DNA of 64,000 nucleotides from Thioalkalivibrio sp. ALJ7 (GTDB lineage: Bacteria; Pseudomonadota; Gammaproteobacteria; Ectothiorhodospirales; Ectothiorhodospiraceae), in the NCBI RefSeq assembly GCF_000376865.1, contig NZ_AQXQ01000006.1:54085-118084 (forward strand), written 5' to 3'. Under the pieces are notes generated by a model that saw only the letters and a list, made by a program, of their open reading frames with translations, was not told the DNA's origin and did no database searches. Each line of letters opens with the position of its first letter. The first letter of the stretch is position 1. This document shows positions 16,795 through 25,909 of this stretch, in pieces. A program made the position numbers and the translations under genes.

Positions 16795-19434
16795 ATGCGT
16801 GATGCGAGTCCCCAGGCGGTTTATCTGAGCGATTACCAGCCGCCGGCGTTTGTGGTGGAGAGCCTGGAGTTGGACTTTGATCTGGCGGCGGCGACCACCG
16901 AGGTGACCACGCGCATGGCGGTACGGCGCAATCCGCAGGCGGCGGAGCCGAACGGGGCGCTGCGGCTCTACGGCGATGGCGTCGAGCTGGTGTCGCTGAC
17001 CGTGGATGGGGCGCAGCCGGGCGAGGGCCTGCTGGAGCAGGATGCCGAGGGCCTGCTGCTGCACGGCTTGCCGGAGGCGGTGCGGCTCGAGATTGTCAGC
17101 CGCTGCCACCCGGAGCAGAACACCGCATTGGAAGGCCTGTACGCCTCCAGCGGCATGCTGTGTACCCAGTGCGAGCCGGAGGGCTTTCGCCGCATCACGT
17201 TCTTCCCCGATCGTCCGGATGTGCTGACCACCTACCGCGTGCGCCTGGAAGCGGACCGGGCGCAGTACCCAGTGCTGCTGGCCAACGGCAACCGCGTGGA
17301 GGCCGGCGAGCTGGACGGCGGGCGCCACTACGCGGTGTGGGAGGACCCGTTCCCCAAGCCGTCGTACCTGTTTGCGCTGGTCGCCGGGGATCTGGCCTGC
17401 CAGCGCGACACCTTCACCACCATGTCCGGGCGCGAGGTCGCGCTGGAGCTGTTTGTGGAGGCGCACAACGCCGATCGCTGCGACCATGCGCTGGCCTCGC
17501 TGAAGCGCGCGATGCGCTATGACGAGGAGGCCTTCGGCCGCGAATACGATCTGGACGTGTACATGATCGTCGCGGTCGACGACTTCAACATGGGGGCGAT
17601 GGAGAACAAGGGGCTGAACCTGTTCAACGCCAAGTACGTGCTGGCCAGCCCCGACACTGCCACCGACAGCGACTTTGTCGCCATCGAGTCGGTGATCGCC
17701 CACGAGTATTTCCACAACTGGTCGGGCAACCGCGTGACTTGCCGCGACTGGTTCCAGCTGTCGCTGAAGGAAGGGCTCACGGTCTTCCGCGACCAGGAGT
17801 TCACCACCGACTGCACCCTGTTCGGCGTCAAGCGCATCGACGATGTCGCCATGCTGCGCGCCTTCCAGTTCCCGGAGGATGCGGGCCCGCTGGCGCACCC
17901 GGTGCGCCCGGATCACTACGCCGAGATCAACAACTTCTACACCCTGACCGTCTACGAGAAGGGCGCGGAGCTGATCCGCATGCTGCGCACCCTGATCGGC
18001 CGCGAGACTTTCCGTCGCGGGCTGGACCTCTACTTCGAGCGCTTCGACGGCCAGGCGGTGACGACGGACGACTTTGTCGCGGTGATGGCCGAGGCCAGCG
18101 GGCGCGATCTCTCCCGCTTCAAGCGCTGGTACACCCAGGCCGGCACGCCGCATGTGACCGCAGGCACTGCGTTCGACGGCCCGGGCGGCCCGGCCCGCAT
18201 CACGCTCTCGCAGGAGACCCCGGCGACCCCGGGGCAGGCGCACAAGGAGCCGGTGGTGATCCCGATGCGCATGGCCTTTCTCGGTGCCAACGGCCAGCGC
18301 ATCCGCGCGCGCCGGGAAGGCGACGACGCCGCGCGCGACGAATGGGTGCTGGAGCTGGACGCCGCCGAGCACACCTTCTGCTTCGAGGAACTGTCCGCCG
18401 AGGTGGCCGCGATCTCCTGGCTGCGCGGCTTCTCCGCGCCAGTGATCCTGAACGCCAACCAGGGCGTGGACGAACTGGCCCACCTTCTGGCGCATGACGA
18501 TGACGCCTTCGCCCGCTGGGAGGCCGCGCAGACCCTGTTCCGCCGCGCGATCCGTGCCCGTATCGAACATGACGCTGCCGACTCCGCGCTGGAGGCCGCC
18601 ATTGAGCACGCCCTGCATGCCCTGATCGAGGATCCGGCGATCGAGCCGGTGCTGCTGGCGACCATCCTGCAGTTGCCTCCCACGCGCGAGCTGGCCGAGT
18701 TGTTCGAGCGCGTTGATCCGGTGCGCCTGCGCATGGAGCGTGACGACCTGGAGAAGCGTCTCTATGCCCCGCTGACCGGTGCGATGCAGCCGATCCAGCC
18801 GAAGCTGGACGACGTGGACAACGGTGCCTTCACCGCCGAGGCGATGGGCCTACGCCAGCTGCGCAACCGCCTGCTGGCGCTGCGTGTGGCCGCCGGTGAC
18901 CAGGCCGCAGTGCCCGAGGCCCTGGCGCAGTATCAGAAGGCGCGCAGCATGACCATGCGCATGGGCGCGCTGAATGCAGTGAACGAGCTGGATCACGAGG
19001 CCCGCCAGGTGCTGCTGACGGACTTCGAGCAGCGCTACCGCGACGACCCGCTGGTGCTGGACAAGTACTTCGGTCTGCAGGCCGGCAGCCAGGTCCCCGG
19101 CGGCTTCGAGCGCCTGGAGGCGCTGCTGGAGCACCCCGGGTTCCGCTGGACCAACCCGAACCGGGTGCGTGCGGTGCTGGGACCGTTTATGGCGCGCAAC
19201 GAACGCCATTTCCACCAGGAAGACGGCACGGGCTACCGCCGCATGGGCGGCTTCGTCGAGAAGCTGGATACGATGAACCCGCAGACCGCCGCGCGCCTGG
19301 CCCAGCCGCTGACCCGCTGGCAAAAGGTGGACAGCGTTCGCGGCGAACAGATGCGCGCGGAACTCGAGCGCCTCGCCGCGCTCGAACTGTCGCGCGACCT
19401 GCGCGACGTGATCGAGCGCGCCCTCGCCGACTAG
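16795..19434 (+). CDS. pepN: PepN, aminopeptidase N (M1 family)
   Basis: 879 aa, the size of gammaproteobacterial PepN. It is a cytoplasmic zinc aminopeptidase of broad specificity. The substrate-binding GAMEN motif is at residues 267-271, and the zinc site HEYFHNW is at 303-309 with the third ligand Glu326 (KEG). An Ig-like domain and the long helical C-terminal domain follow. ATG 16795 has GGAG at 16785-16788, 6 nt upstream; an in-frame TTG at 16783 includes that site and is rejected. It is transcribed away from tatD across a repeat cluster. Confidence 0.96.
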   Translation: MRDASPQAVYLSDYQPPAFVVESLELDFDLAAATTEVTTRMAVRRNPQAAEPNGALRLYGDGVELVSLTVDGAQPGEGLLEQDAEGLLLHGLPEAVRLEIVSRCHPEQNTALEGLYASSGMLCTQCEPEGFRRITFFPDRPDVLTTYRVRLEADRAQYPVLLANGNRVEAGELDGGRHYAVWEDPFPKPSYLFALVAGDLACQRDTFTTMSGREVALELFVEAHNADRCDHALASLKRAMRYDEEAFGREYDLDVYMIVAVDDFNMGAMENKGLNLFNAKYVLASPDTATDSDFVAIESVIAHEYFHNWSGNRVTCRDWFQLSLKEGLTVFRDQEFTTDCTLFGVKRIDDVAMLRAFQFPEDAGPLAHPVRPDHYAEINNFYTLTVYEKGAELIRMLRTLIGRETFRRGLDLYFERFDGQAVTTDDFVAVMAEASGRDLSRFKRWYTQAGTPHVTAGTAFDGPGGPARITLSQETPATPGQAHKEPVVIPMRMAFLGANGQRIRARREGDDAARDEWVLELDAAEHTFCFEELSAEVAAISWLRGFSAPVILNANQGVDELAHLLAHDDDAFARWEAAQTLFRRAIRARIEHDAADSALEAAIEHALHALIEDPAIEPVLLATILQLPPTRELAELFERVDPVRLRMERDDLEKRLYAPLTGAMQPIQPKLDDVDNGAFTAEAMGLRQLRNRLLALRVAAGDQAAVPEALAQYQKARSMTMRMGALNAVNELDHEARQVLLTDFEQRYRDDPLVLDKYFGLQAGSQVPGGFERLEALLEHPGFRWTNPNRVRAVLGPFMARNERHFHQEDGTGYRRMGGFVEKLDTMNPQTAARLAQPLTRWQKVDSVRGEQMRAELERLAALELSRDLRDVIERALAD

Positions 19435-19457
19435 GCGTCTGTTGACCCGGGGTCCTT

Positions 19458-19536
19458 GTGGGAGCCTGGTTGCAGGCGAATGCTCTAAGCGGGTCTGACT
19501 CTGGCGGGGTTTCGCCTGCGAGCGGGCTCCTGTAGG
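19458..19536. repeat. Inverted pair of REP-like motifs (REPIN-like), copies 2 and 3
   Basis: The plus-strand motif GTGGGAGCCTGGTTGCAGG-CGAA (19458-19480) faces a minus-strand motif at 19511-19536 (TTCGCCTGCGAGCGGGCTCC-TGTAGG), with a 30-nt spacer. Together with 7163-7189 they define a shared GGAGCC-nGCT-nGCAGGCGAA core. Paired inverted REPs are a typical unit of RAYT-mobilised elements. Confidence 0.6.
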
Positions 19537-19569
19537 AAGATTCGGAATGGGGTCTTCGGTGGCGCAACT

Positions 19570-19610
19570 GAGGCCAGTCTCTTTAGTAGTGGGGACTGGC
19601 CTGTCTGTTT
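19570..19610 (+). terminator. Hairpin between convergent pepN and the DegS-like gene, probable terminator
   Basis: AGGCCAGTC (19570-19578) pairs perfectly with GACTGGCCT (19593-19601), leaving a 14-nt loop and followed by GTCTGTTTC. The 9-bp stem between two convergent genes suits transcription termination, mainly for pepN. The T-rich tail is weak on the plus strand and absent on the minus strand. Confidence 0.5.
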
Positions 19611-19616
19611 CGTGGG

Positions 19617-20756
19617 TCAGATCGGGCGTTGGGCGACTGTGGCGGCCAACTCCTGGGACTCGTCGTCGCGCTGGATACGGATGTCGAGTGCTTCGCCGGG
19701 GGTGGTCCGGGCGATCACGTTCAGGGCCTCGCGCGGGGTATTGACGCTGTTGCCGTCGAGATGGGTGATGATGTCGCCCGGTCGGATGCCCGCCTCTTCG
19801 GCGGGTCCTTCGCGCAGGATGCCGGCGACGAGCACGCCGCGCGGGGCGTCCAGGCCAAAGGATTCGGCCAGCTCGCGGTTCATGGCCTGAACCTCGATGC
19901 CGAGCCAGCCGCGGGCCACATAGCCCTGTTCGATGATTTCCGTCATCACGCTGCGGGCGAGGTCCACGGGGATGGCGAAGCCGATGCCGTGCGAGCCGCC
20001 GGAGCGCGAGAAGATCGCGGTGTTGATGCCGATGACCTCGCCGCCGGCGTTGATCAGCGCGCCGCCGGAGTTGCCGGGGTTGATGGCCGCATCGGTCTGG
20101 ATGAAGTCCTCGAAGGTGTTGATGCCGAGCTGGTTGCGCCCGGTTGCCGAGACGATGCCCTGGGTAACGGTCTGACCTACGCCGAACGGGTTGCCAATGG
20201 CCAGGACCACATCCCCCACCTGCAGGTCGCGGGAGTGCCCCAGCGTCGCGACCGCCAGGTCCGGCACGCGCACCCGAAGCACGGCCAGGTCGGTGTCGGC
20301 ATCGATGCCGATGATCTCCGCAGGGTGTGCGGTACCGTCGGGCAGCATGATCGCGATGGCATCCGCCTCCTCGATCACGTGGTGATTGGTGAGGATGTGC
20401 CCCTGATCGGTCATGATGACCCCGGAGCCGAGGCTGGACTGCTCGCGTTCGTCGGGTGGCAGTGGCTGGCCAAAGAACTCGTGGAGGCCGAAGCCCGTGG
20501 GCCTGTCGATGGTGCGCGAGGTCATGATGTTGACCACCGCCGGCGCGGCGCGGCGCACGCCCTCTGCGTAGCTCACGGGGGCGGCGGCCGAGGTCGATTC
20601 GCCGACGGTTTCCGTGACCTGTAGCGAAGCCTCGTCGCCGCGGTTGAGGATGTCGGGAAAGAACACGGCGATCACCACGGCCAGGGCGACCCCGGTCAGC
20701 GCGGCTTGCAGCAGGAAGCGAGAGAAATTCACCATAGACTGAATATACCGAAACAT
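19617..20756 (-). CDS. DegS/AlgW-type periplasmic serine protease, HtrA family
   Basis: 379 aa from the first ATG, with one N-terminal membrane anchor (about residues 14-34), a trypsin-like domain and a single PDZ domain (about 280-370). This is the DegS/AlgW layout rather than DegP with two PDZ domains. The catalytic triad is visible as TNHHV (His126), DTDLAVL (Asp156) and NPGNSGG (Ser230). DegS-type proteases cleave the anti-sigma factor RseA/MucA to start the sigma-E envelope stress response. No rse/muc genes are in the window. An alternative start at 20735 (MVNFSRF) is equally plausible, as neither has a strong ribosome site. Convergent with pepN. Confidence 0.9.
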   Translation of the reverse strand: MFRYIQSMVNFSRFLLQAALTGVALAVVIAVFFPDILNRGDEASLQVTETVGESTSAAAPVSYAEGVRRAAPAVVNIMTSRTIDRPTGFGLHEFFGQPLPPDEREQSSLGSGVIMTDQGHILTNHHVIEEADAIAIMLPDGTAHPAEIIGIDADTDLAVLRVRVPDLAVATLGHSRDLQVGDVVLAIGNPFGVGQTVTQGIVSATGRNQLGINTFEDFIQTDAAINPGNSGGALINAGGEVIGINTAIFSRSGGSHGIGFAIPVDLARSVMTEIIEQGYVARGWLGIEVQAMNRELAESFGLDAPRGVLVAGILREGPAEEAGIRPGDIITHLDGNSVNTPREALNVIARTTPGEALDIRIQRDDESQELAATVAQRPI

Positions 20757-20836
20757 AGATTAAGGAAACACTGATCACTGTACACACTCGCGCTCGAGTC
20801 ACTATTGCGTGCGAACAATCAAGAGAGGATCCCGTC

Positions 20837-21586
20837 GTGGTCGATCGCGAAGAACTGATGCAGGCACTGGATGCGGAGCTCCAGCCGGAACGCTTCCATG
20901 ATTACTGCCCGAACGGGCTCCAGGTGGAGGGGCGCCGCGAGATCCGTTCGATCGTGAGCGGGGTGACCGCTTCGCTGGCCATGGTGGAAGCGGCCGTGGA
21001 AGCGGATGCGGACATGCTCCTGGTGCACCATGGCTACTTCTGGAAAGGCGAGCCGCAGCCGGTGACCGGCATGAAGCGCGAGCGCATGCGCCAGTTGCTC
21101 GCACACGAGATCAATCTGGTGGCCTATCACCTGCCGCTGGATGCCCACCCGGAGCTTGGAAATAACACGCAGCTGGCCCGTCGACTGGGCTTCTCCATTG
21201 ACGGGGCCTTGCGTGAGGACGGGGTGGGACAGGTCGGAACCCCGGCGCAGTCGATGTCGGCCGATGCGATGCGGATTCACATCAGTCAGGTGCTAGGGCG
21301 CGAGGCGTTGTGTGTGGAGGCGGGTGACCACTCGATTCGGCGCATTGCCTGGTGCACCGGTGGCGCCCAGTCGCTGCTGACCGAGGCGGCGGCGCTGGGG
21401 GTGGATGCCTACATCAGTGGCGAGATTTCCGAGCAGACTACCCACGAGGCGCGCGAATTGGGGGTGCATTATTTCGCAGCGGGGCATCATGCCACCGAGC
21501 GCTATGGGGCACCCGCCCTGGGGCAGTGGTGCGCCGACCGTTTCGGGGTCCATCACCAGTTTATCGAGATTGATAACCCGGCCTGA
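20837..21586 (+). CDS. NIF3/YbgI family dinuclear metal-centre protein
   Basis: 249 aa. Motifs of the NIF3 family are visible: DYCPNGLQVEG near the start, DMLLVHHGYFWKG with the paired metal-binding His, AYHLPLDAHPELGNN, and HYFAAGHHATERYG in the C-terminal part. The family forms a hexameric toroid with two metal ions per subunit. E. coli YbgI has been linked to GTP cyclohydrolase-like folds, but the cellular reaction is not firmly established. The start is GTG 20837 with AGAGAGGA at 20822-20829. It is divergent from the DegS-like gene and upstream of petABC in the same direction, with a terminator after it. Confidence 0.9.
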   Translation: MVDREELMQALDAELQPERFHDYCPNGLQVEGRREIRSIVSGVTASLAMVEAAVEADADMLLVHHGYFWKGEPQPVTGMKRERMRQLLAHEINLVAYHLPLDAHPELGNNTQLARRLGFSIDGALREDGVGQVGTPAQSMSADAMRIHISQVLGREALCVEAGDHSIRRIAWCTGGAQSLLTEAAALGVDAYISGEISEQTTHEARELGVHYFAAGHHATERYGAPALGQWCADRFGVHHQFIEIDNPA

Positions 21587-21611
21587 TCGCCGGGTATCAG
21601 GGATTCGTTTT
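21571..21611 (+). terminator. Intrinsic terminator of the NIF3-family gene
   Basis: TGATAACCCGGC (21571-21582) pairs with GCCGGGTATCA (21589-21599) with a single bulged A and a 6-nt loop, followed by GGGATTCGTTTT. The stem overlaps the TGA stop codon of the gene (21584-21586). Confidence 0.65.
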
Positions 21612-21930
21612 CCCAGGATCGTCCGGCGCCGCCCTCCCGCGGTGCGGGGTGTTCCGATTCGGGGCATTTGAGCGTTCGTGGGTGTGGCTCGGATTAGTCT
21701 TCTATCATCAATCGCTTATGTTTAAGTGGTTGTGCTGTCTCCGAGTGCCGCGCTCGGTCTTAAGGCAGTAATCTACTTGACCTTATTAGCGTGTTCGGGA
21801 ATTCTATCGGATTTTACAGCCCGCCCAGATGGGTATTCGCGCGCATCGCCCCGGGCGTTCGCGCGCTGGCTGCGCCTTCGTTGTGCGGTCGCGGGAACAC
21901 GATTTCAACACGTTGTTTGGAGAGACAAAC
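21612..21930 (+). other. Leader and promoter region of petABC
   Basis: About 320 bp without a gene. It contains a small hairpin CCGAG-tgccgcg-CTCGG near 21742-21758 and the promoter-like element given separately. The part after 21830 is GC-rich and open in the petA frame, but its translation has no Rieske character. I treat it as untranslated leader. Confidence 0.5.
21777..21807 (+). promoter_or_regulatory. Probable sigma70-type promoter for petABC
   Basis: TTGACC (21777-21782) is followed after 18 nt by ATTCTA (21801-21806). This AT-rich patch stands out from the GC-rich surroundings and lies about 120 nt upstream of petA. The -10 box is a modest match. Confidence 0.4.
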
Positions 21931-22533
21931 ATGGCAAACCAAGGCGTAAACCGAGGCCGTCGCCGGTTCCTCGTCGCCGCGACATCCGTCGTAGGCGGAG
22001 CCGGGGTCGCCGCAGTCGCGGCCCCGTTCCTGGCGTCCTTGCAGCCCAGCGCGCGCGCTCAGGCAGCTGGGGCCCCTGTCGAGTTCGACGTGTCCGCCAT
22101 CGAGCCGGGTCAGCGTGTCAGCGTCGAGTGGCGCGGTCAGCCGATCTGGGTGGTGCGGCGCACCGACGAGATGATTGCCGGTTTGTCCGAGATCAGGGAT
22201 CGCCTGCGTGATCCGGATTCCGAAGTGGAAAGCCAGCAGCCGGAATATGCGCAAAACGAACACCGTTCGCGCGAGGAGGAGTTCCTGGTGGTCATCGGCA
22301 TCTGCACCCATCTGGGCTGCTCGCCGAGCTACCGCCCGGAGATCGGCGACCCCGAGATGGGTTCCGACTGGCAGGGCGGCTGGCTGTGCGGCTGCCACGG
22401 CTCGCGTTTCGACCTGGCTGGTCGCGTCTACCGCAACATGCCCGCAGCGACCAACCTTGTGATCCCGCGGCACATGTATCGGACCGACACCGTGCTTGTC
22501 ATTGGCGAAGATGAAGACGGGGAGGCGATCTAA
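21931..22533 (+). CDS. petA: Rieske iron-sulfur subunit of cytochrome bc1
   Basis: 200 aa. A twin-arginine signal/anchor (RGRRRFLVAAT, residues 8-18, then a hydrophobic helix) takes the folded protein across the membrane. The 2Fe-2S ligands sit in CTHLGC (Cys125, His127, Cys130) and CGCHGS (Cys153, Cys155, His156). The cysteines next to the ligands (130 and 155) form the usual disulfide pair. It carries electrons from quinol at the Qo site to cytochrome c1. ATG 21931 follows TTTGGAGAG (about 21917-21925). Its TAA stop overlaps the cytochrome b ATG by 1 nt. Confidence 0.97.
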   Translation: MANQGVNRGRRRFLVAATSVVGGAGVAAVAAPFLASLQPSARAQAAGAPVEFDVSAIEPGQRVSVEWRGQPIWVVRRTDEMIAGLSEIRDRLRDPDSEVESQQPEYAQNEHRSREEEFLVVIGICTHLGCSPSYRPEIGDPEMGSDWQGGWLCGCHGSRFDLAGRVYRNMPAATNLVIPRHMYRTDTVLVIGEDEDGEAI

Positions 22534-23942
22534 TGGCCAGCAATCCTGATACCAAGATCCAGGGCGGTGTTCTGGGCTGGGTCGACGCCCGCTTCCCGCT
22601 TTCCCAGATGTGGAACGAGCATCTGGCGCAGTATTACGCACCGAAGAACTTCAACTTCTGGTACTTCTTCGGTTCCCTGGCCCTGCTGGTGCTGGTCATC
22701 CAGATCGTATCCGGCATCTTCCTGACCATGTTCTACAAGCCTGACGCCGAGCTCGCCTTCGCGTCGGTCGAGTACATCATGCGTGATGTGGAGTGGGGTT
22801 GGCTGATTCGCTACATGCACTCCACGGGCGCCTCCCTGTTCTTCGTGGTGGTCTATCTGCACATGTTCCGGGCGCTCCTGTACGGCTCCTACAAGAAGCC
22901 GCGCGAGCTGATCTGGATCTTTGGTGTGCTGATCTACCTGGTGCTGATGGCCGAGGCCTTCGCCGGCTACCTGCTGCCGTGGGGTCAGATGTCCTACTGG
23001 GGTGCGCAGGTCATCGTGAACCTGTTCCAGACCATCCCGTATATCGGGCCGGACCTGGTCACCTGGATTCGCGGTGACTTCCTGCTGTCCGACGCGACCT
23101 TGAACCGCTTCTTCGCGCTGCACGTGATTGCCCTGCCGCTGGTGCTGATCATGCTGGTGGCCGCGCACATCATTGCGCTGCACGAAGTGGGTTCCAACAA
23201 CCCGGATGGCATCAACATCAAGGACACCAAGGACGAGAACGGCATCCCGAAGGATGGCATCCCGTTCCACCCCTACTACTCCGTGAAGGACCTGGTGGGT
23301 GTCGGCGTGTTCCTGATGGTGTTCGCCGCGATCATGTTCTTCTTCCCTACCGGGGCCGGTCTGTTCCTGAAGCCGGATAACATGATCCCGGCGGATCCGC
23401 TGGTGACGCCGGACCTGATTCCGCCGGTGTGGTATTTCACCTCCATGTACTCGGTGCTGCGCTCCGTGCCCGATCCGTTCCTGGGTGTGGTTGCCATGGG
23501 TCTTGCGGTGGTGATGCTGTTCTTCATCCCCTGGCTGGATCGCAACCCGGTTCTGTCGATGCGCTATCGCTCGTTCGCGGCCAAGTTCAACCTGGCGGTG
23601 TTCGTGGTGGCCTTTGTGATCCTGGGTTGGCTGGGCCTCCAGCAGGCCACCACCGAGGTAAGCGAGATGAGCTATCGCTTCTCGACGGTCTACTTCGCGT
23701 TCTTCTTCCTGCTGTGGTTCCTCAGCAAGGAACGTTCCGTGGCCTTCAGCCTGATCGCATTCGCCGTGGTTGCCGGGATCTACACGATCTACGACATCCT
23801 GCGGTTTGATCCGAGTGACGCGGGTCTGATCATGTGGTCCTGGTTGATTCCGACCGTGTATCTGTTCGTGACCATGGTGGCCCCCGCCTTCGCGCGTGGC
23901 CTGGGCCGTGACCGTGCCGTTCCGGAAAGGGTGACTTCGTAA
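22533..23942 (+). CDS. petB: Cytochrome b subunit of cytochrome bc1, with extended C-terminus
   Basis: 469 aa. Core features are eight membrane helices with the haem-b histidine pairs in helix B (MHSTGAS and YLHMFR) and helix D (ALHVIAL and AAHIIALHE). The Qo motif normally written PEWY reads PVWY here (IPPVWYFTSMYSVLRSVP). After the eighth helix there are about 70 further residues holding two more hydrophobic segments (AFSLIAFAVVAGIY and LIPTVYLFVTMVAPAF), so the protein probably has ten helices. It oxidises quinol at Qo and reduces quinone at Qi. Start and stop overlap the flanking genes by 1 nt each, giving tight coupling. Confidence 0.97.
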   Translation: MASNPDTKIQGGVLGWVDARFPLSQMWNEHLAQYYAPKNFNFWYFFGSLALLVLVIQIVSGIFLTMFYKPDAELAFASVEYIMRDVEWGWLIRYMHSTGASLFFVVVYLHMFRALLYGSYKKPRELIWIFGVLIYLVLMAEAFAGYLLPWGQMSYWGAQVIVNLFQTIPYIGPDLVTWIRGDFLLSDATLNRFFALHVIALPLVLIMLVAAHIIALHEVGSNNPDGINIKDTKDENGIPKDGIPFHPYYSVKDLVGVGVFLMVFAAIMFFFPTGAGLFLKPDNMIPADPLVTPDLIPPVWYFTSMYSVLRSVPDPFLGVVAMGLAVVMLFFIPWLDRNPVLSMRYRSFAAKFNLAVFVVAFVILGWLGLQQATTEVSEMSYRFSTVYFAFFFLLWFLSKERSVAFSLIAFAVVAGIYTIYDILRFDPSDAGLIMWSWLIPTVYLFVTMVAPAFARGLGRDRAVPERVTS

Positions 23943-24685
23943 TGAAAACGCTGATTGCAACTACGTTCCTGGCCGCTGCGGCCCTGTTCACCGTGCCGGC
24001 GGCTTCCGCCGCCTCGGCCTCGGGTGACCTGCAAAAGGCCAATGTCGACGTGTCCAACGAGGCTTCGCTGCAGCGCGGCGCCACGTTGTTCATGAATTAC
24101 TGCATGGCCTGTCACTCGACCGAATACATGCGTTACAACCGTGTAGGCCGAGACATTGGTCTGACCGAGCAGCAGGTTGAGGACAACTTTATCTTCATCA
24201 CCGATAAGGATGGCGAGCCGGTCGGCGTGGGCTCTCTGATGAAGAACGCCATGAGCGATGACTATGGCGAAGAGGCCTTTGGTGTGGTCCCGCCGGACCT
24301 GACCATGACCACCCGAATCCATGGTGAAGACTGGGTCTACACCTTCCTGAAGAGCTTCTACATCGATGAGTCGCGTCCGCTGGGCGCGAACAACACCGTG
24401 TTCAGCAACGTCGGCATGCCGCACGTGCTTTGGGAGCTGCAAGGCTGGCAGGAAAAGGTGGTTGACGACGACGGCAACGAGCGGATCGAGCTCGTGCGCT
24501 CCGGCAAAATGACGCCCAGCGAATATGACCGGGCGGTGCGCGACATCGTCACCTACCTCTCCTACATGGGCGAGCCGATGCAGCTGGACCGTCAGCGTAT
24601 TGGTCTTTACGTTCTGATTTTCCTGGGGATTTTCACGATCCTCGCCTACTTCTTGAAAAAGGAGTACTGGAAAGACGTACACTAG
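23942..24685 (+). CDS. petC: Cytochrome c1 subunit of cytochrome bc1
   Basis: 247 aa with a Sec signal peptide (cleavage near residues 21-24, ASA). The haem-c attachment motif is CMACH (Cys54, Cys57, His58), and the probable axial Met is in NVGMPHVLWE. A C-terminal membrane anchor (LYVLIFLGIFTILAYFL) ends in a charged tail. It passes electrons from the Rieske centre to soluble cytochrome c. It is the last gene of petABC and is followed by a strong terminator. Confidence 0.97.
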   Translation: MKTLIATTFLAAAALFTVPAASAASASGDLQKANVDVSNEASLQRGATLFMNYCMACHSTEYMRYNRVGRDIGLTEQQVEDNFIFITDKDGEPVGVGSLMKNAMSDDYGEEAFGVVPPDLTMTTRIHGEDWVYTFLKSFYIDESRPLGANNTVFSNVGMPHVLWELQGWQEKVVDDDGNERIELVRSGKMTPSEYDRAVRDIVTYLSYMGEPMQLDRQRIGLYVLIFLGIFTILAYFLKKEYWKDVH

Positions 24686-24701
24686 GCGGCCTGATCCGTC
24701 G

Positions 24702-24740
24702 CCGGCGGGCGCTCAGGGATGAGCGCCCGCCGGTGTTATT
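24702..24740 (+). terminator. Strong intrinsic terminator after petABC
   Basis: CCGGCGGGCGCTC (24702-24714) pairs perfectly with GAGCGCCCGCCGG (24721-24733) around a 6-nt loop, followed by TGTTATT. The 13-bp GC stem marks the end of the pet transcript before sspA. Confidence 0.8.
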
Positions 24741-24790
24741 GACCGTCTGCCCGGCGCGGCGTGCCGCACGACCGGGGTAGGGAGAAAGCT

Positions 24791-25417
24791 ATGGCGCTGG
24801 TCGCCAACCGTCGTTCTGTTATGACCCTGTTTTCCGCCCACGACTGCGTGCGTTGCCATCGGGTGCGCATTATTCTCGCGGAGAAGGACATCGCCGTAGA
24901 TGTCGTGAATCTCGGGCCGGACGAGTTGCCCGAGGATCTTTCCGATCTGAATCCGTACAACGAGGTCCCGACCCTGGTGGATCGTGATCTGGCCCTGTAC
25001 GGCACCCATGTCATCACCGAGTATTTGGATGAGCGCTTTCCGCATCCGCCGCTGATGCCGGTGGACCCGGTCTCGCGCGCGGCCGCGCGCCTGGCGCTCT
25101 ACCGCGTGGAGCGCGACTGGTATGACGGTATGGATGCCGTGTATCAGGCATCGGGCTCCGGCCTGACCAAGGCCCGCAAGATCCTGCGTGAGAGTCTGGT
25201 CAACTCGGCGGAGATCTTTGAGCTCAAGCCGTACTTCCTGAGTGACGAGTTTTCCATTGTGGACTGCGCCATCGCACCGGTGATGTGGCGGCTGCCTGCG
25301 GTGGGGATCGATCTGTCTGCTTTGCCGCAGGCCATCCAGGAGTACGCCGACCGCGTGTGCAAGCGCGAGTCGTTCCAGTTGAGTCTGACTGAGGCCGAGC
25401 GCGAGCTGCGGCTGTGA
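24791..25417 (+). CDS. sspA: SspA, stringent starvation protein A (GST-like, RNA polymerase-associated)
   Basis: 208 aa with a glutathione-S-transferase fold: a thioredoxin-like N-terminal domain (RSVMTLFSAHDCVRCHRVR and NEVPTLVDRDLALYGTHVITEYLDE) and an all-helical C-terminal domain. SspA binds RNA polymerase and affects stationary-phase and stress gene expression. Unusually, residues 19-22 read CVRC, a CxxC pair at the position of the GST/thioredoxin active site; E. coli SspA lacks it. ATG 24791 has GGAGAAAG immediately upstream. The stop overlaps sspB by 4 nt. Confidence 0.93.
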   Translation: MALVANRRSVMTLFSAHDCVRCHRVRIILAEKDIAVDVVNLGPDELPEDLSDLNPYNEVPTLVDRDLALYGTHVITEYLDERFPHPPLMPVDPVSRAAARLALYRVERDWYDGMDAVYQASGSGLTKARKILRESLVNSAEIFELKPYFLSDEFSIVDCAIAPVMWRLPAVGIDLSALPQAIQEYADRVCKRESFQLSLTEAERELRL

Positions 25418-25842
25418 CTTCGTCCCGCCCCTATCTGCTCCGTGCACTGTGGGAGTGGGTCACGGATAACGGCTTTACGCCACATCTGCTGGTCGATGCC
25501 ACGATTGAAGGCGTCATTGTGCCCGAGGCGTTTGTGGAGCAGGGCAAGATCACCCTGAATGTGGGTCCCTCGGCGGTCCAGGCCCTGAACATTGGGGACG
25601 AGGCCGTTGCCTTTTCCGCCCGTTTCGCGGGTAACCCGATGGATGTCTTTGTGCCCATGCAGGCGGTGCTTGCGGTGTACGCACGCGAGAACGGGCAGGG
25701 GATGATGTTCGGCAGCGAGCCGGGCCCTGGCCCCGAGGACGATGGTCCAGGCGCGCCGCCGGATGGGTCCGGGGATGGCGGGGGCGGAGAGGATGCCCCG
25801 GCGCCCAAGCGCAAGGGGCCGTCGCTCAAGGTCGTCAAGTAG
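25414..25842 (+). CDS. sspB: SspB, ClpXP adaptor for ssrA-tagged proteins
   Basis: 142 aa. The N-terminal substrate-binding domain (about 1-105; RPYLLRALWEWVTDNGFTPHL, then FSARFAGNPMDVFVPMQAVLAVYARENG) is followed by a Gly/Pro/Asp-rich flexible linker. The ClpX-binding tail is KGPSLKVVK, matching the XB motif of E. coli SspB. It tethers ssrA-tagged substrates to ClpXP. The GTG start at 25414 overlaps the sspA stop (GTGA). Confidence 0.95.
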   Translation: MTSSRPYLLRALWEWVTDNGFTPHLLVDATIEGVIVPEAFVEQGKITLNVGPSAVQALNIGDEAVAFSARFAGNPMDVFVPMQAVLAVYARENGQGMMFGSEPGPGPEDDGPGAPPDGSGDGGGGEDAPAPKRKGPSLKVVK

Positions 25843-25848
25843 TGTGGT

Positions 25849-25875
25849 GGGCCCCGTACGGGGCCCTCTTCTTTT
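25849..25875 (+). terminator. Intrinsic terminator after sspAB
   Basis: The perfect palindrome GGGCCCCGTACGGGGCCC (25849-25866) is followed by TCTTCTTTT. It begins 7 nt after the sspB stop codon. Confidence 0.8.
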
Positions 25876-25909
25876 CCGGGGACGGGTTCCGGCCGAAGGG
25901 AGCGGCGCC

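Noticed and set aside
16447..18618. Long minus-strand frame covering the repeat cluster and pepN
   Set aside because: Antisense to PepN motifs and running through non-coding repeats.
21829..21930. N-terminal extension of the Rieske protein
   Set aside because: The twin-arginine signal starts at ATG 21931; the upstream residues lack any family feature.
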